Made by a program: the position numbers and the translations under genes
The notes under the pieces: generated by a model
What the model saw: the letters and a program-made list of their open reading frames with translations, nothing else
Databases searched by the model: none
Told to the model about the DNA's origin: nothing
DNA from: Lishizhenia tianjinensis
Lineage (GTDB): Bacteria; Bacteroidota; Bacteroidia; Flavobacteriales_D; Crocinitomicaceae
DNA length: 33,429 nucleotides
NCBI GenBank assembly: GCA_945863425.1
Contig: CAMBBW010000008.1
Location: 1 to 33,429 of the forward strand
Reading direction: 5' to 3'
Shown here: one piece after another, positions 9,358 to 20,172 of the stretch
Numbering within the stretch: position 1 is the first letter of the stretch
Layout of the letters: each line of letters starts with the position of its first letter

Positions 9358-10350
9358 ATGCCACAATTACCAACGGATTTAGCTGAAAACAGAAACGATT
9401 TCATTCAATTCATCTGGCTTAACCGAAAATTCATCTTATTATTTACTGGAGCTGCCACCGTGCTTTCCATTGTTGTATCTCTCTTAATCAAGCCACTCTA
9501 TTTATCTACGGCCATTGTTTTTCCTGCAGCATCCTCAACTGTTTCTTTCTCAGAACAACGAAACGCAAAAACAGCTTCCATGGATTTTGGAGAAGAAGAA
9601 CAAGCCGAACAATTGGTACAAATTCTACAATCTTCAAAAATTAGAGACCGTATAGTTTCTAAGTTCAAACTAATGGAACATTATGACATTGATCCAACTG
9701 ATCAAAACAAATACTACAAATTAGTTAAACAATATGATGGTCATTTTACGTTTACTCGCACCCGATTTGGCTCTATTAAAATTGATGTATTAGACAAAGA
9801 CCCAAAACTAGCAGCAACAATGGCAAATAGCATTGTAGAATTAATTGACTCCGTTAAAAATGAAATGGTTTCACAACGTACAATTCCCGCATATGAAATC
9901 AATAAAAGAAAAAAGCAGCAATTAGAAAAGGAAATTGAAACAATGAACATTGAATTAGATACCCTTTCCGCCATAGGGGTAATGTCTTTTCAAAGTCGTT
10001 CTGGACTCTTTGAAGCTTACGTTGGAGCCACGGGAAATGACCGATCTGACATGAAAGAAAAAATTGATATGAATATCAAGTACGGATCAAAATACGACGG
10101 ATTAGAAAGACTTAGAAATGAAAAAATATCCAAACTTGAAGAATTTCAAATTGCATACGAACAAGCAGAATCCGATGCTAACACAAAGTTCAACCATAAA
10201 TTTGTGGTAGAATATGCTGTAGTTGCTGACAAAAAAGATCAGCCCAAACGCTTAATTATTGTATTAGTGGGCGCCATAGGTGCTCTTGTCTTTTCGTTAT
10301 TTATTTTATTAGTTCAGCAACGCTTTAAAGAATTGAAAGCCTTGAAATAA
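9358..10350 (+). CDS. Wzz-type chain-length determinant-like protein
   Basis: 330 aa; N- and C-terminal TM helices flanking a coiled-coil-rich region; PLYLSTAIVFPAASS motif. No kinase domain. Confidence 0.78.
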   Translation: MPQLPTDLAENRNDFIQFIWLNRKFILLFTGAATVLSIVVSLLIKPLYLSTAIVFPAASSTVSFSEQRNAKTASMDFGEEEQAEQLVQILQSSKIRDRIVSKFKLMEHYDIDPTDQNKYYKLVKQYDGHFTFTRTRFGSIKIDVLDKDPKLAATMANSIVELIDSVKNEMVSQRTIPAYEINKRKKQQLEKEIETMNIELDTLSAIGVMSFQSRSGLFEAYVGATGNDRSDMKEKIDMNIKYGSKYDGLERLRNEKISKLEEFQIAYEQAESDANTKFNHKFVVEYAVVADKKDQPKRLIIVLVGAIGALVFSLFILLVQQRFKELKALK

Positions 10351-11786
10351 TGACATTGTTGAAAAACGCTTTATTTCCTGTTATTTCGCTTGTAGTCTTT
10401 CTACTTTTACTTTCTGTTTTCATTTGGGAAGATTTGTATTGGCTTAGCTTGTTTCCGTTCGGTTTACTTGGAATTTACGGCGCTATTTATCACACCAAAA
10501 CCGTTTTTTTGAGTTTGGTTTTTTTGACTCCACTGTCCATAAACATTGAAGAATATACTGACGGCTTTGGCTTGTTTATTCCAACCGAGCCATTCTTTTT
10601 TGGGTTGATGCTTTTGGTTATCTTTTTCGAACTGCGCAAAAAAACTATTCCACGTTATATTTGGAATCATCCGATTGTTTTAGCGGCGGGATTTTATATG
10701 CTGATACTCATTTTAGCCACGATTACGAGTAGTCACCCCATCGTTTCAATAAAATTCTTATTGGCTAAAATTTGGTTCATGATTCCATTACTGTTGGCCG
10801 CACCACTATTCTTTCAAGATAAAAAAACAATCCATTGGTTTATTTTCCTTTTTGTTTTAGGGACCGCTCTTGTTACAATATACACCTTAATACATCATAG
10901 CATCTATAATTTTGGTGAAAAAGAAGGACATTGGGTGATGTATCCTTTTTTCAAAGACCATACTATTTACGGCGCAATTTTAGCTTTAGTTTTGCCATTA
11001 GCCATTAGTTTATTTTTTCTCAAAAACACCAATCCATTGGAGAAAACCGGATTAATCGTTCTGATTGGTGTTTTATTGGTGGGATTATTTTTCTCCTACA
11101 CTAGGGCGGCTTGGCTCAGTGTTTTTGGGGCATTATTCGTTTGGTTACTAATTTACCTCCGAATTAATTTCAAGTATTTACTTACTGTGGCAGCAATTGC
11201 ACTTATTGGAACCTTTACTTTTTGGGATCAAATCCAAATGGAGTTGGCACGTAATGAGGAAGTACATACCACAGAAGAATTTGGAACCCGCCTGCAAAGT
11301 GCTGCAAATGTATCAACAGACGCTTCCAATTTAGAACGAATTAACCGGTGGGCATGCGCGATTGAAATGTTTAAGCAACGGCCGCTACTTGGTTTTGGGC
11401 CTGGTACATACACTTTTGAGTATGCTCAATTCCAAGAACCGAAAAACTTAACGATAATCTCCACTAATTTTGGCGACCAAGGTAATGCGCACAGTGAATA
11501 CCTTGGCGCACTTTCTGAAACAGGAATTCTAGGTTTTCTTGCCTTTAGTGTTTTAGTTTCAACATTATTTTTTAGTGGAATTCACTTGTATTACAAAATA
11601 GATAAACAAGATAGGGCAACTCGAGCGATTGTTTTGAGCTGCATTTTAGGGCTTAGCACTTATTTTATACATGGGTTTCTAAATAATTACTTAGACACAG
11701 ACAAGGCATCTATTCCGATTTGGGGAATTTGCGCCATTTTTATCGCCCTGAATCATAATCAAATTGAATCTAAAGAAGTAATGTAA
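10350..11786 (+). CDS. O-antigen ligase / polymerase-like (Wzy/WaaL family) membrane protein
   Basis: 478 aa, multi-TM; GFGPGTYTFEYAQFQ and NAHSEYLGALSETGILGFLAF match the Wzy_C family. TAATG overlap with the preceding gene. Confidence 0.85.
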   Translation: MTLLKNALFPVISLVVFLLLLSVFIWEDLYWLSLFPFGLLGIYGAIYHTKTVFLSLVFLTPLSINIEEYTDGFGLFIPTEPFFFGLMLLVIFFELRKKTIPRYIWNHPIVLAAGFYMLILILATITSSHPIVSIKFLLAKIWFMIPLLLAAPLFFQDKKTIHWFIFLFVLGTALVTIYTLIHHSIYNFGEKEGHWVMYPFFKDHTIYGAILALVLPLAISLFFLKNTNPLEKTGLIVLIGVLLVGLFFSYTRAAWLSVFGALFVWLLIYLRINFKYLLTVAAIALIGTFTFWDQIQMELARNEEVHTTEEFGTRLQSAANVSTDASNLERINRWACAIEMFKQRPLLGFGPGTYTFEYAQFQEPKNLTIISTNFGDQGNAHSEYLGALSETGILGFLAFSVLVSTLFFSGIHLYYKIDKQDRATRAIVLSCILGLSTYFIHGFLNNYLDTDKASIPIWGICAIFIALNHNQIESKEVM

Positions 11787-11811
11787 TTCGATTTTTTGTG
11801 GCTTTTTGGTT

Positions 11812-12255
11812 TTACTTAAAAAACAACCGACCATTAATCCATTCAGGGTCTAAAATTGCCTCTTGTTTCCGATAAAAATTTAAAGCTGGTTCGTTCCATT
11901 CCAACACTTGCCAATCCATACGCTTTACCCCTAATTCCTTTGCCTTTTGAACCGTTTTTCGAAACAATTGCTCCCCAATTCCTTGTTTTCTTGTTTCTGG
12001 AATCACAAAGAAATCTTCCAAATACAAACATTTCCCCTTCCATGTAGAATATGAAATATAGTATAACGAAAAACCAATTATTTGGCCGTTCTCTTCGGCA
12101 ACAAAAGCATGACAAATTTTGTCTTCAAACAGATCTTTACGAAGTTGTTCGGGTGTATTAGTTACTTGTTCTGGCGCTTTTTCATACACCGCCAAGGCAT
12201 ATATTAAATCAAAAATAGCCTTCTCGTCTCCGGGTGATGACTCTCTAATTTGCAT
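11812..12255 (-). CDS. GNAT family N-acetyltransferase
   Basis: 147 aa; MQIRESSPGDEKAIFDLI, YLEDFFVIPETRKQGIGEQLF, EWNEPALNFYRK. Starts inside the sprA stop (TAATG). Confidence 0.92.
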   Translation of the reverse strand: MQIRESSPGDEKAIFDLIYALAVYEKAPEQVTNTPEQLRKDLFEDKICHAFVAEENGQIIGFSLYYISYSTWKGKCLYLEDFFVIPETRKQGIGEQLFRKTVQKAKELGVKRMDWQVLEWNEPALNFYRKQEAILDPEWINGRLFFK

Positions 12256-15200
12256 TATTGTACTCCAGCAAGGTTGAATCTTAATTTAAACCCTGTGCTT
12301 AAGTTTTGAGTTGGATAAGCTGTTGCAATCTTTGGCGTATTCAACACTTGATCATAATAAAACTGCAAAGTTAAATTTTGGGACAAATTATAATCTGCAG
12401 AGGCTTTAATTGAAATCACACGCTGACCAGCTGTCGCTTGATTTGTTGTTTCAACAACTTTTCGAATAACTGTTAAATTATCTCTAAAAGAAAAATCAAA
12501 ACGTATGTTTACATCACTTGCAGGAACGCGTTGAATAGGGAGTTTTACTTTGGAGAATTTATAACCGGTTCCAATAATCATTTCATTTCCTAAGACTTCT
12601 GTCACCTGATTATTATTCAAAGAAAGGGTTGCGCTTCGGTCCTTTTTATACTCAAACTTCGTTATTAATCCCTGCCCTTTGATATTCCACGTAGCATCAA
12701 ATCCAATTAAGGGAGAGAACCGTTCCGTTATAACCACATTTTGAACTTGCATTCCAGAAATGAAGTTGTTATTAATATCCCGTGCACTAGCGTTTCCGTT
12801 TGCGTCTAATTCTGCATTTAAATTGGTTTGCATGCCATTTACACTAACTGTTGAACTGTACCCGTGTTTAATTACAAAATTCTTCACGTATTTCTTTGCA
12901 AATGCATATTTTGTTAATCCATTATAATTAATAGACCAATTTGGAAGTGGCATATTTTTAATTGGATTAATTGTTTGATTATTTACATTCGTCTTGCTAT
13001 AAGCCGTTAAAAAGGATCCTAAGACCACTTCTTGTTGACTTCCAGAATACCCGGTGTAATATCCAGACCCATTAATTGAAGAGGAATTTGAGTTTTGCTG
13101 ACCCAACAAAGTAGACACAGACTCTCGATTGGCGAGTAGGGTATTGAATGTTTCGGAACTAAAATCACGGGCATTAATTAATGCAAATGCAGAACCAATT
13201 GTGAGGTTAGAATACGTTAATGTAGATGTCTGAACCCTGCTTTGGCTTTCAAATTGAGTGCTTGTACTATTCCAACGATAAAACTCAGAAGAATTATTGC
13301 TGTAATTTCTATTTAAAGTCATCTCAATAATCACATCTTTTAATGGTTCCAAATTAGCGCGTAAATTCAAATTAGCGGAATGTGTGGTAGTAAATGCTTT
13401 ATTTAAATTACTGTTTTGTACCAGCCAGTTATTATTAGTGGCAAGGGCAGATATATCGTAATTATTTGCTCTACCCAAAATATCATATCCTTGTTTACCA
13501 AACACAAAACTGGTTAACCCAAATGTATTACTATTCATACCCAGATTTCTAGTTTCTTGGTTATACCCAGGCAATAGGGTTCCATCACTTAGGGCATAAG
13601 TACCAGATACATTTCTTACGGTCATTAGTATACGAGAACCCGCTGCCAATATAACATTTGGTTTTTCTTTGGCTTTTTCTGCTTGTCGTTTCTTGCGCTG
13701 ATCTCTTTTCTTTTTACGTAAGTATTTTTTCTTTTCTTTTGGTGTCATTTTAGCCAACATTTCGGCTTCTTTCTTTTGATCTTCTTTTGCTTTTTCTTCT
13801 TTCTTTTGGTCATTTTGATTAGGCTTACCATCTTTACCGTCACCATTTGAATCCTTTACATTGAGCTTACCGCGAGCTGCTTTACCACCGGCCAAAACCC
13901 GCTTAAAGAAAGGCACCTTGTTGTATAGATTTACAAAATTGGCTTGACCTGTAAAATTAATCGTTCGGTTATTTTGAATTGTATTTCCAAACTCAGATTG
14001 TCCTAACGGAGAACGTTGCCAATTAAATGTTCCTGCATATTTTCCATTTAAACTCAACCAATCTGTTAGAGGAAACTTATCCAACGGTAGGTTGGCGCTA
14101 ATTGAATAATTATGGGTGTAATCCATTGTTCTACCAAAAGTTCCAATTTGTGAACGCAGTGTATCCACGTATTCACGGTATCCGGCTGGATCTAGTTTTC
14201 GATCTACTCGGCTATTTCCTTCTTCGAAAATCGCACGGTTAGTAGCGCTAAAAGTGGTTTTAATGTTCTTCGTTAAATCATATCCAACATTATATCCCCT
14301 CACCCAATCAAATCGCTTTAAAAACACCGGTGCAAATTCATAATCTGGCACCAAGTTATTTCTTATTTGACGTTCATTATATATTCTTGATATATCATTC
14401 GTAAACGTAATGTTTTTAGGCATATAAAACACGTTGGTTTCCTTCACCAATTTTAGCCATTTTGATTTTTGAACGGGTTTCCATTTTTTGAAAGGCTCCC
14501 ATGGCTTTGAAGCAAACGTATAGTTGTAATTTAATGCTCCTGTATATGTTTTGGTTTTGTCAAAATTGATATTAAAATCACGGCGCATCACTTCCGAAAA
14601 AGCATAGTTAGCAGACCAATTGTTGATTTTCCAGAATCCCGGTTTTGCTCCTGCTTTTGCTTCTTTTCTGACATTTGAAAAGTTGTATGATCTTCTTTCT
14701 GTGAAATCTTGTCCCAACTTCGATTTTTCTCTTCGCGTTGCCAAATCATAATCGCGCAATTTGACATCTGGGTTAAATGGATCGTATTCCGGATTAATAA
14801 TACCCAACGAATAGCCATAGAAAAACGGTAAAGACAGACGGGCTTTTTTTCCAAAGAACTGTCCCACTTGAACAGTAGTATTAAGATCTAATCCTATTTT
14901 TTCATTTCGTTGACGCTCTTGAACACGACTTTCAATCGTTCCCCAGTTGATTCCTGAATAATTTCCTGATGCTGAAACGGTAGCAACATCAGCAATTTGC
15001 ATACGCATTTGTCCAATTGCGGCATCTCCTCCTTCGCTTACAAAATCAGTCAATCTAAGCTCATTCACCCAAACAATTGCACATTCTGCATCTCCGTTAT
15101 CCGGTTTCCAAATATTATTTGGATCGTTTTTGAGCGGATTGCGCACCCCAATCATAATCGTTTTCAATCCTTGGAAGTTGGGATTACCCTTCACTTTAAT

Positions 15201-18200
15201 TTTTCTATTTGGGTTTTTGGGATCCAAATCAGAATACTCAACCACATAAGAAACGCCTGCCGCGCCATTTTCAATCTTTTGATTCCGTTCTTTTTTTAGA
15301 TTTAAAAAGTCATCAAAAACAATTTCCACATTGTTATTAGTAGGCCATATATCGTCTGCCACGGTAGAATACCAAGGCGTTACATCCATTGGAAGTTCGT
15401 ATTCGTAATAGTTCTCCGCAAAGTCCGTACCCAACCTAACAAACATGGTTAAGTCTTTGTTTTTCAATGTATTTGCTTTGATTTCTTCCGCATGAACAAA
15501 CATTTTTAATTTTTTGTACGTTCTTACGTCAAATTGAACATTTTTATAGGCTGCACGAGCATCTCCATCTTGTAAACCACAAATTTCCATGGACAAAGAC
15601 TGTTCGTTTAATTGTCTTTGATACACTTGCGATGGATCTATTTCTCGCGTAATTCCTGGTGGAATTTCATATTTAACTGGCGAACGTTGGTCGTTTTCTT
15701 CCACGTTTACAGCACCAATATTGAAAGTGGTTAAATTAGGATCCGTTTGCACGCTCAAACCTGGTTGATTCAAATCCAAAAGATACCTTCTCCATTCACC
15801 TCTTAATAACTCCAATCGAGCAAAACGTAATACAACTTCTTCATCAAAATCTTTAAGGAACATCCTCATGAAGCGGATTGAACGGAAATCTTGAATTCCA
15901 TTAACTCGTTTTTCGTATCCAACTAAAGGAACTTTAAATTGGTACCATTTTTCTGTTTTGTTTCCATTTTGATACGTTTGAACATTAGTAATAAAATTCT
16001 TGCCCACTTGCATTTCGGATGGCCGCAAACTTAATTTATATTGGAAATAGCTTTCTGTTTCAGATAAATTATTATCTTGATTGATGTCTTCGATATCAGG
16101 CTGATTCGTTGCTTGGGTTGGGTATCCATCCACATTGGCTGTATCAGACATTTCACGTGTGGGAGAATTTCCCTCCATGCCATTGTACTTTTTATATCGT
16201 TCTAAAATAGTTGCTGTTTGGACATCATAATTATCATCCAAATAATAATTATAATTATCATTGGAGACGTCCGCTAGAATTTTATCTTTTGTAGCTTGAG
16301 ATAAATCTGGGGTGTTTTGTACCCAAGTCACAAAGTCTTGGTAGGCAACGTTCTCCTCAACTGATTTCCAACCATCAATACCAACATCTTGATTCAATCG
16401 AGAAGCAGGATCAGTATCAAAAGCATTAACGACCACTTGTTGCGTAGAGATTTTGGACCAAGCGGTTGTATCTAAATTGTCTGTTATGGATGTTCCTAAA
16501 GGAGGCAGCCCATTTTCAAAACTTTTTCTAGAATCAGGTAAAATGTCTTCAGAAATGTTACCCAAGTTGATGTAAAAATCTCCTCCGGTATGCACGGAAT
16601 TTGGGTTAGCATTTTCAGCGTCATCGTTAAAAGGATCCAACACCCAAAACTGAATAAACTCAATGTTTGCCAACTCAAAATCATTCGTAGTTAATGAGCG
16701 CATTACACCACCCCATCGATTTTCGGGATTGGTAAATGTTCCATCCGGATTTATCGTGCTTGACTTGTCGTAATTGTACATTCCCCGCTCTTTCGGATAA
16801 AAAGCTAAATCAAGAATTGGAATGTTTGGTATTGATCCATATTGCATTTGTAGGTTCGGGAAAATATCCACCTGATTGACTAGCCTCATTCTACTATCGG
16901 CTAACATTTGTGGATTCTGCTTAATATGTTGGGGAGTCAATGAGTTTCCTTGATAGAAAACAGGGTCAATTACATACCAAGATAATTTGGCTCGTTTATA
17001 TCCAGCAGCAAGCGTCTTTGTTTGGGCCTCTGGAAATAAATCTGGCTGACCTTGTGGTACAGAAGCCATTCTCCAAGAAGAAAACTGACGCAAATCAATT
17101 GCACTTTGTGACGCTTCAAAATCATCAACATAAGACGTTCCTTCTTTGTTTATTGCTCTAGGTTGGCCCGGAATTAATCGCGCTACCTCACCGGTAAATG
17201 ATAAGGTTGACATTGCACTCGTTGAAATACCCGGTAAAAAATCTACTAGTTTTGTCAAGAAGGGCAAATTTGTTTTGAATGCTAAATCTACTCCTATCAT
17301 GGTGTTTTTAAACGGCTCGTTGCCAATATCTACCTTTTGAGTAACCGGTCGCTCAAGCATCCGCAAAGCAGTAGCACCAACATTAAACTTATCACTCAAT
17401 CGATAACTATATCTACCGCCAATCATTGATCTTGCTTGGAAACCAAACACAGAATTACTTTCAATTGAGATTTTTATTGGGGTATTAGACTCTAAAATTC
17501 CAGTATTCAATATTTTTACCCGCCCCAAATTATAGTCTACAGAATAATCCAATCCCTCGGTTAATTTTATTCCACCAGCCGTTACGGTTACTGCGCCTTG
17601 CGGAACATTAAGTGCATTCAGTGGAATATCCGAAGTAATTGAAGATTGGTATTCCCCTTTAAATGAAAATCTATTTTTAGCTGGAATTTGTTGAGCGGCA
17701 GTTATTGTTGAATCATACAATTCTGTATAAATAACTTGATCAATTAACGTTGGTGCTATTCCTGCTGCAACTAATTTGGATTGAAGCGTTTTTCCGAAAG
17801 GTTCAATCGTTGAAAAATAGATACGTCCATTTTTTTTATTGATAGTTCCACCATTTTCCATCTTATTTCCTGTTATTGTAAAAGGAACAAAATCGAAAAC
17901 TCCATCTGTAAATGGTTGATTATTTTGATTCAATTTGTCCATTTCCAATAGCGTAACGATTTGACGATCGTCAACACCAGTCATAGGAAAATAAGGTACA
18001 TTCACCGAAGTCTCTCTATTGTTATAAAGTATATCAATTTTGAACCCTGTCTGATCTACCTGAAAAGCACCGATGGAATAAACATTTTTCATCATCAAAT
18101 CCCATACTTTATTTCTCGGATTTGTAATGGTTGGTTTTAATAATTTTAACACCAGCGCTTCTTGTCCTTGAGCTCCATCTGTTGAAAGTTCACCTACTTG

Positions 18201-19592
18201 AAACGTTTCACCATTGTAAGTGTATTCGTATGCAACCGCTAAAACCTCATCATTATTTAGCGGGGTATTTAATGAGACATATCCCAATAATGCATTGTAC
18301 GTATATTCTTGTTCGGTTAATTTGCGCGCATTTTCAACTTTTTCATAATGCACTGCTTGCGTAAATGGCCCTGGAGCTGTCACCTGTGTTGCGAGCGAGG
18401 TTACTGCATTTTGAAAAGCACGAATCTGTGGTTGAGAAGAGGCCCATTGATACAAATTATTTGATTCATTGTCTGGCCTAATTTCTGTTGCATATCCGCC
18501 AGGGCTTCCTTGACAATTAGCTGGTTTTGCCTCTCCCAAATCAGCGAAAGCAACAATGTTTCTTGTGTTTTCCGTGTTATTCGTTCGATTGGTTAACCAA
18601 ACTTCAATTCGGGTAATATATGCTGTGGAACTAACAACAGGAAGGGTTGCCATCGCTTCATCATAATGATCGTGATGGTATAAATTTAAAAAGTAATGTC
18701 TATTTGCTTCGTATTTATCTGCACCCAACTCAAATTTTTGCACTTGAGATTTTCCAGTAATATTAATTTCTTGTCTTTTTCCTTTCGAAGTGGCAGCAAA
18801 CAAATCCCAATAAGAACGACCAAATTTTAATTGGGCCTTGGCTCCAAACAAGGTGGAAGATCCTTGAATCAATGAAGTTGGAGAATCAAAGGTAATTTGT
18901 CCTAAAGCTATTTTTTGTAAAATTTGATCTTCATTGCCCGTGTGTTCTAATTTTGAAATATTATCAAAATCAAAAGCAGCTTGGGTATTATAACTGGTAT
19001 TTATTTTCAGTTTAGAACCTATTTGTCCAACTAAATTCATTTGAATTTGCTGGTTAAAATCAAAACGGGTTATCTGTCTTTGTCTCAGCGGTAAGATTGG
19101 ATTATCATATCTAGAATAATTGGCGCCAAGCGAAACTTCCACCTGACCTTGGGGTCTTAACACAATTTCATTTCCACCAAAAAAGTCTGCAAACAATTTA
19201 CTACCCACTTTAATAGGTAACTCAAAGGGGCGGCCTTTTTCTGTTTGTTCTTCAATCTTTTTTTGCCAATTTAATGTTGTTGATTTTTTACGTTCATATT
19301 CCAAATACTCTTCTAAGGTCATCATAGAAGGATATCGATAATACAAACCATTACTCATCCGTTCTGTAAAAATGTATTGTCCTGTAACGGGATCATAAAC
19401 CACCGTTTGTTCCACAGAACTTGGATCACCAAAATCAAAACTTTGCGGTGTGTTTAATGTTGGGTCTAGTGGGTTGGAAATTGGAAATTGTAATGTGGTG
19501 TCTTGTGCCAAAAAACCAAAACCTACGAAAATAAAGTGTGATAAAACCAACCACTTTTCAAACGAAATATTTTTAATTTTTATCCGGTTCAA
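12255..19592 (-). CDS. sprA: Cell surface protein SprA, type IX secretion outer-membrane translocon
   Basis: 2445 aa with signal peptide; large beta-rich protein with SprA-characteristic segments (e.g. MSNGLYYRYPSMMTLEEYLEYERKKS). Located directly downstream of ruvA. Confidence 0.95.
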   Translation of the reverse strand: MNRIKIKNISFEKWLVLSHFIFVGFGFLAQDTTLQFPISNPLDPTLNTPQSFDFGDPSSVEQTVVYDPVTGQYIFTERMSNGLYYRYPSMMTLEEYLEYERKKSTTLNWQKKIEEQTEKGRPFELPIKVGSKLFADFFGGNEIVLRPQGQVEVSLGANYSRYDNPILPLRQRQITRFDFNQQIQMNLVGQIGSKLKINTSYNTQAAFDFDNISKLEHTGNEDQILQKIALGQITFDSPTSLIQGSSTLFGAKAQLKFGRSYWDLFAATSKGKRQEINITGKSQVQKFELGADKYEANRHYFLNLYHHDHYDEAMATLPVVSSTAYITRIEVWLTNRTNNTENTRNIVAFADLGEAKPANCQGSPGGYATEIRPDNESNNLYQWASSQPQIRAFQNAVTSLATQVTAPGPFTQAVHYEKVENARKLTEQEYTYNALLGYVSLNTPLNNDEVLAVAYEYTYNGETFQVGELSTDGAQGQEALVLKLLKPTITNPRNKVWDLMMKNVYSIGAFQVDQTGFKIDILYNNRETSVNVPYFPMTGVDDRQIVTLLEMDKLNQNNQPFTDGVFDFVPFTITGNKMENGGTINKKNGRIYFSTIEPFGKTLQSKLVAAGIAPTLIDQVIYTELYDSTITAAQQIPAKNRFSFKGEYQSSITSDIPLNALNVPQGAVTVTAGGIKLTEGLDYSVDYNLGRVKILNTGILESNTPIKISIESNSVFGFQARSMIGGRYSYRLSDKFNVGATALRMLERPVTQKVDIGNEPFKNTMIGVDLAFKTNLPFLTKLVDFLPGISTSAMSTLSFTGEVARLIPGQPRAINKEGTSYVDDFEASQSAIDLRQFSSWRMASVPQGQPDLFPEAQTKTLAAGYKRAKLSWYVIDPVFYQGNSLTPQHIKQNPQMLADSRMRLVNQVDIFPNLQMQYGSIPNIPILDLAFYPKERGMYNYDKSSTINPDGTFTNPENRWGGVMRSLTTNDFELANIEFIQFWVLDPFNDDAENANPNSVHTGGDFYINLGNISEDILPDSRKSFENGLPPLGTSITDNLDTTAWSKISTQQVVVNAFDTDPASRLNQDVGIDGWKSVEENVAYQDFVTWVQNTPDLSQATKDKILADVSNDNYNYYLDDNYDVQTATILERYKKYNGMEGNSPTREMSDTANVDGYPTQATNQPDIEDINQDNNLSETESYFQYKLSLRPSEMQVGKNFITNVQTYQNGNKTEKWYQFKVPLVGYEKRVNGIQDFRSIRFMRMFLKDFDEEVVLRFARLELLRGEWRRYLLDLNQPGLSVQTDPNLTTFNIGAVNVEENDQRSPVKYEIPPGITREIDPSQVYQRQLNEQSLSMEICGLQDGDARAAYKNVQFDVRTYKKLKMFVHAEEIKANTLKNKDLTMFVRLGTDFAENYYEYELPMDVTPWYSTVADDIWPTNNNVEIVFDDFLNLKKERNQKIENGAAGVSYVVEYSDLDPKNPNRKIKVKGNPNFQGLKTIMIGVRNPLKNDPNNIWKPDNGDAECAIVWVNELRLTDFVSEGGDAAIGQMRMQIADVATVSASGNYSGINWGTIESRVQERQRNEKIGLDLNTTVQVGQFFGKKARLSLPFFYGYSLGIINPEYDPFNPDVKLRDYDLATRREKSKLGQDFTERRSYNFSNVRKEAKAGAKPGFWKINNWSANYAFSEVMRRDFNINFDKTKTYTGALNYNYTFASKPWEPFKKWKPVQKSKWLKLVKETNVFYMPKNITFTNDISRIYNERQIRNNLVPDYEFAPVFLKRFDWVRGYNVGYDLTKNIKTTFSATNRAIFEEGNSRVDRKLDPAGYREYVDTLRSQIGTFGRTMDYTHNYSISANLPLDKFPLTDWLSLNGKYAGTFNWQRSPLGQSEFGNTIQNNRTINFTGQANFVNLYNKVPFFKRVLAGGKAARGKLNVKDSNGDGKDGKPNQNDQKKEEKAKEDQKKEAEMLAKMTPKEKKKYLRKKKRDQRKKRQAEKAKEKPNVILAAGSRILMTVRNVSGTYALSDGTLLPGYNQETRNLGMNSNTFGLTSFVFGKQGYDILGRANNYDISALATNNNWLVQNSNLNKAFTTTHSANLNLRANLEPLKDVIIEMTLNRNYSNNSSEFYRWNSTSTQFESQSRVQTSTLTYSNLTIGSAFALINARDFSSETFNTLLANRESVSTLLGQQNSNSSSINGSGYYTGYSGSQQEVVLGSFLTAYSKTNVNNQTINPIKNMPLPNWSINYNGLTKYAFAKKYVKNFVIKHGYSSTVSVNGMQTNLNAELDANGNASARDINNNFISGMQVQNVVITERFSPLIGFDATWNIKGQGLITKFEYKKDRSATLSLNNNQVTEVLGNEMIIGTGYKFSKVKLPIQRVPASDVNIRFDFSFRDNLTVIRKVVETTNQATAGQRVISIKASADYNLSQNLTLQFYYDQVLNTPKIATAYPTQNLSTGFKLRFNLAGVQ

Positions 19593-19594
19593 TG

Positions 19595-20170
19595 TTACAA
19601 TAATTTTAATGCTCCTTTAATTAATTCTTCCACGGATTCTTGACCTGTAACCAATTTATCCAACACTTTATCCGCAGATTTTTTATCAAAACCTAAAGAA
19701 ACTAAAGCGTTTAACGCATCAAATCTAATTGTATTGTGACTAAAAGCTATATTTTCACTCGCAACGCTCAATTTTAACACTTTATCCTTTAAATCAATAA
19801 TAACTCGTTGGGCCGTTTTAGCACCGATGCCTTTTATACTTTGTATCGTTCTAACATCTTCTGTCTGAATTGCATTAGCAACTTCGTCGGGAGTCAATGA
19901 AGACAGCATGATCATGGCTGTATTTGGGCCAATTCCTGAAACGCTCACTAAATGATTAAACATTTCACGTTCTTCTTTAGTATGAAAACCATACAACAAA
20001 TGAGCGTCTTCTCGAACAATTAATTTGGTAAAAACCTTGACAGCTTCTTCTGTACCAAGTGCTGAAAATGTGTTTAATGATATTCGAACCTCATACCCAA
20101 CACCTGCGCAATCTACCACAATTTCAGTGGGTGTTTTTTCAATAAGGCGTCCTGTTAATTGTCCTATCAT
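19595..20170 (-). CDS. ruvA: Holliday junction branch migration protein RuvA
   Basis: 191 aa; MIGQLTGRLIEKTPTEIVVDCAGVGYEV, SVSGIGPNTAMIML, IKGIGAKTAQRVIIDLKDK. Confidence 0.98.
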   Translation of the reverse strand: MIGQLTGRLIEKTPTEIVVDCAGVGYEVRISLNTFSALGTEEAVKVFTKLIVREDAHLLYGFHTKEEREMFNHLVSVSGIGPNTAMIMLSSLTPDEVANAIQTEDVRTIQSIKGIGAKTAQRVIIDLKDKVLKLSVASENIAFSHNTIRFDALNALVSLGFDKKSADKVLDKLVTGQESVEELIKGALKLL

Positions 20171-20172
20171 AT

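Noticed and set aside
11843-12115. 90-aa ORF overlapping the GNAT gene on the same strand
   Set aside because: Alternative frame of a convincing GNAT acetyltransferase.
16149-16166. Additional parS candidate (CATTTCACGTGTGGGA) inside sprA
   Set aside because: Only one half-site matches; several mismatches in the other half.
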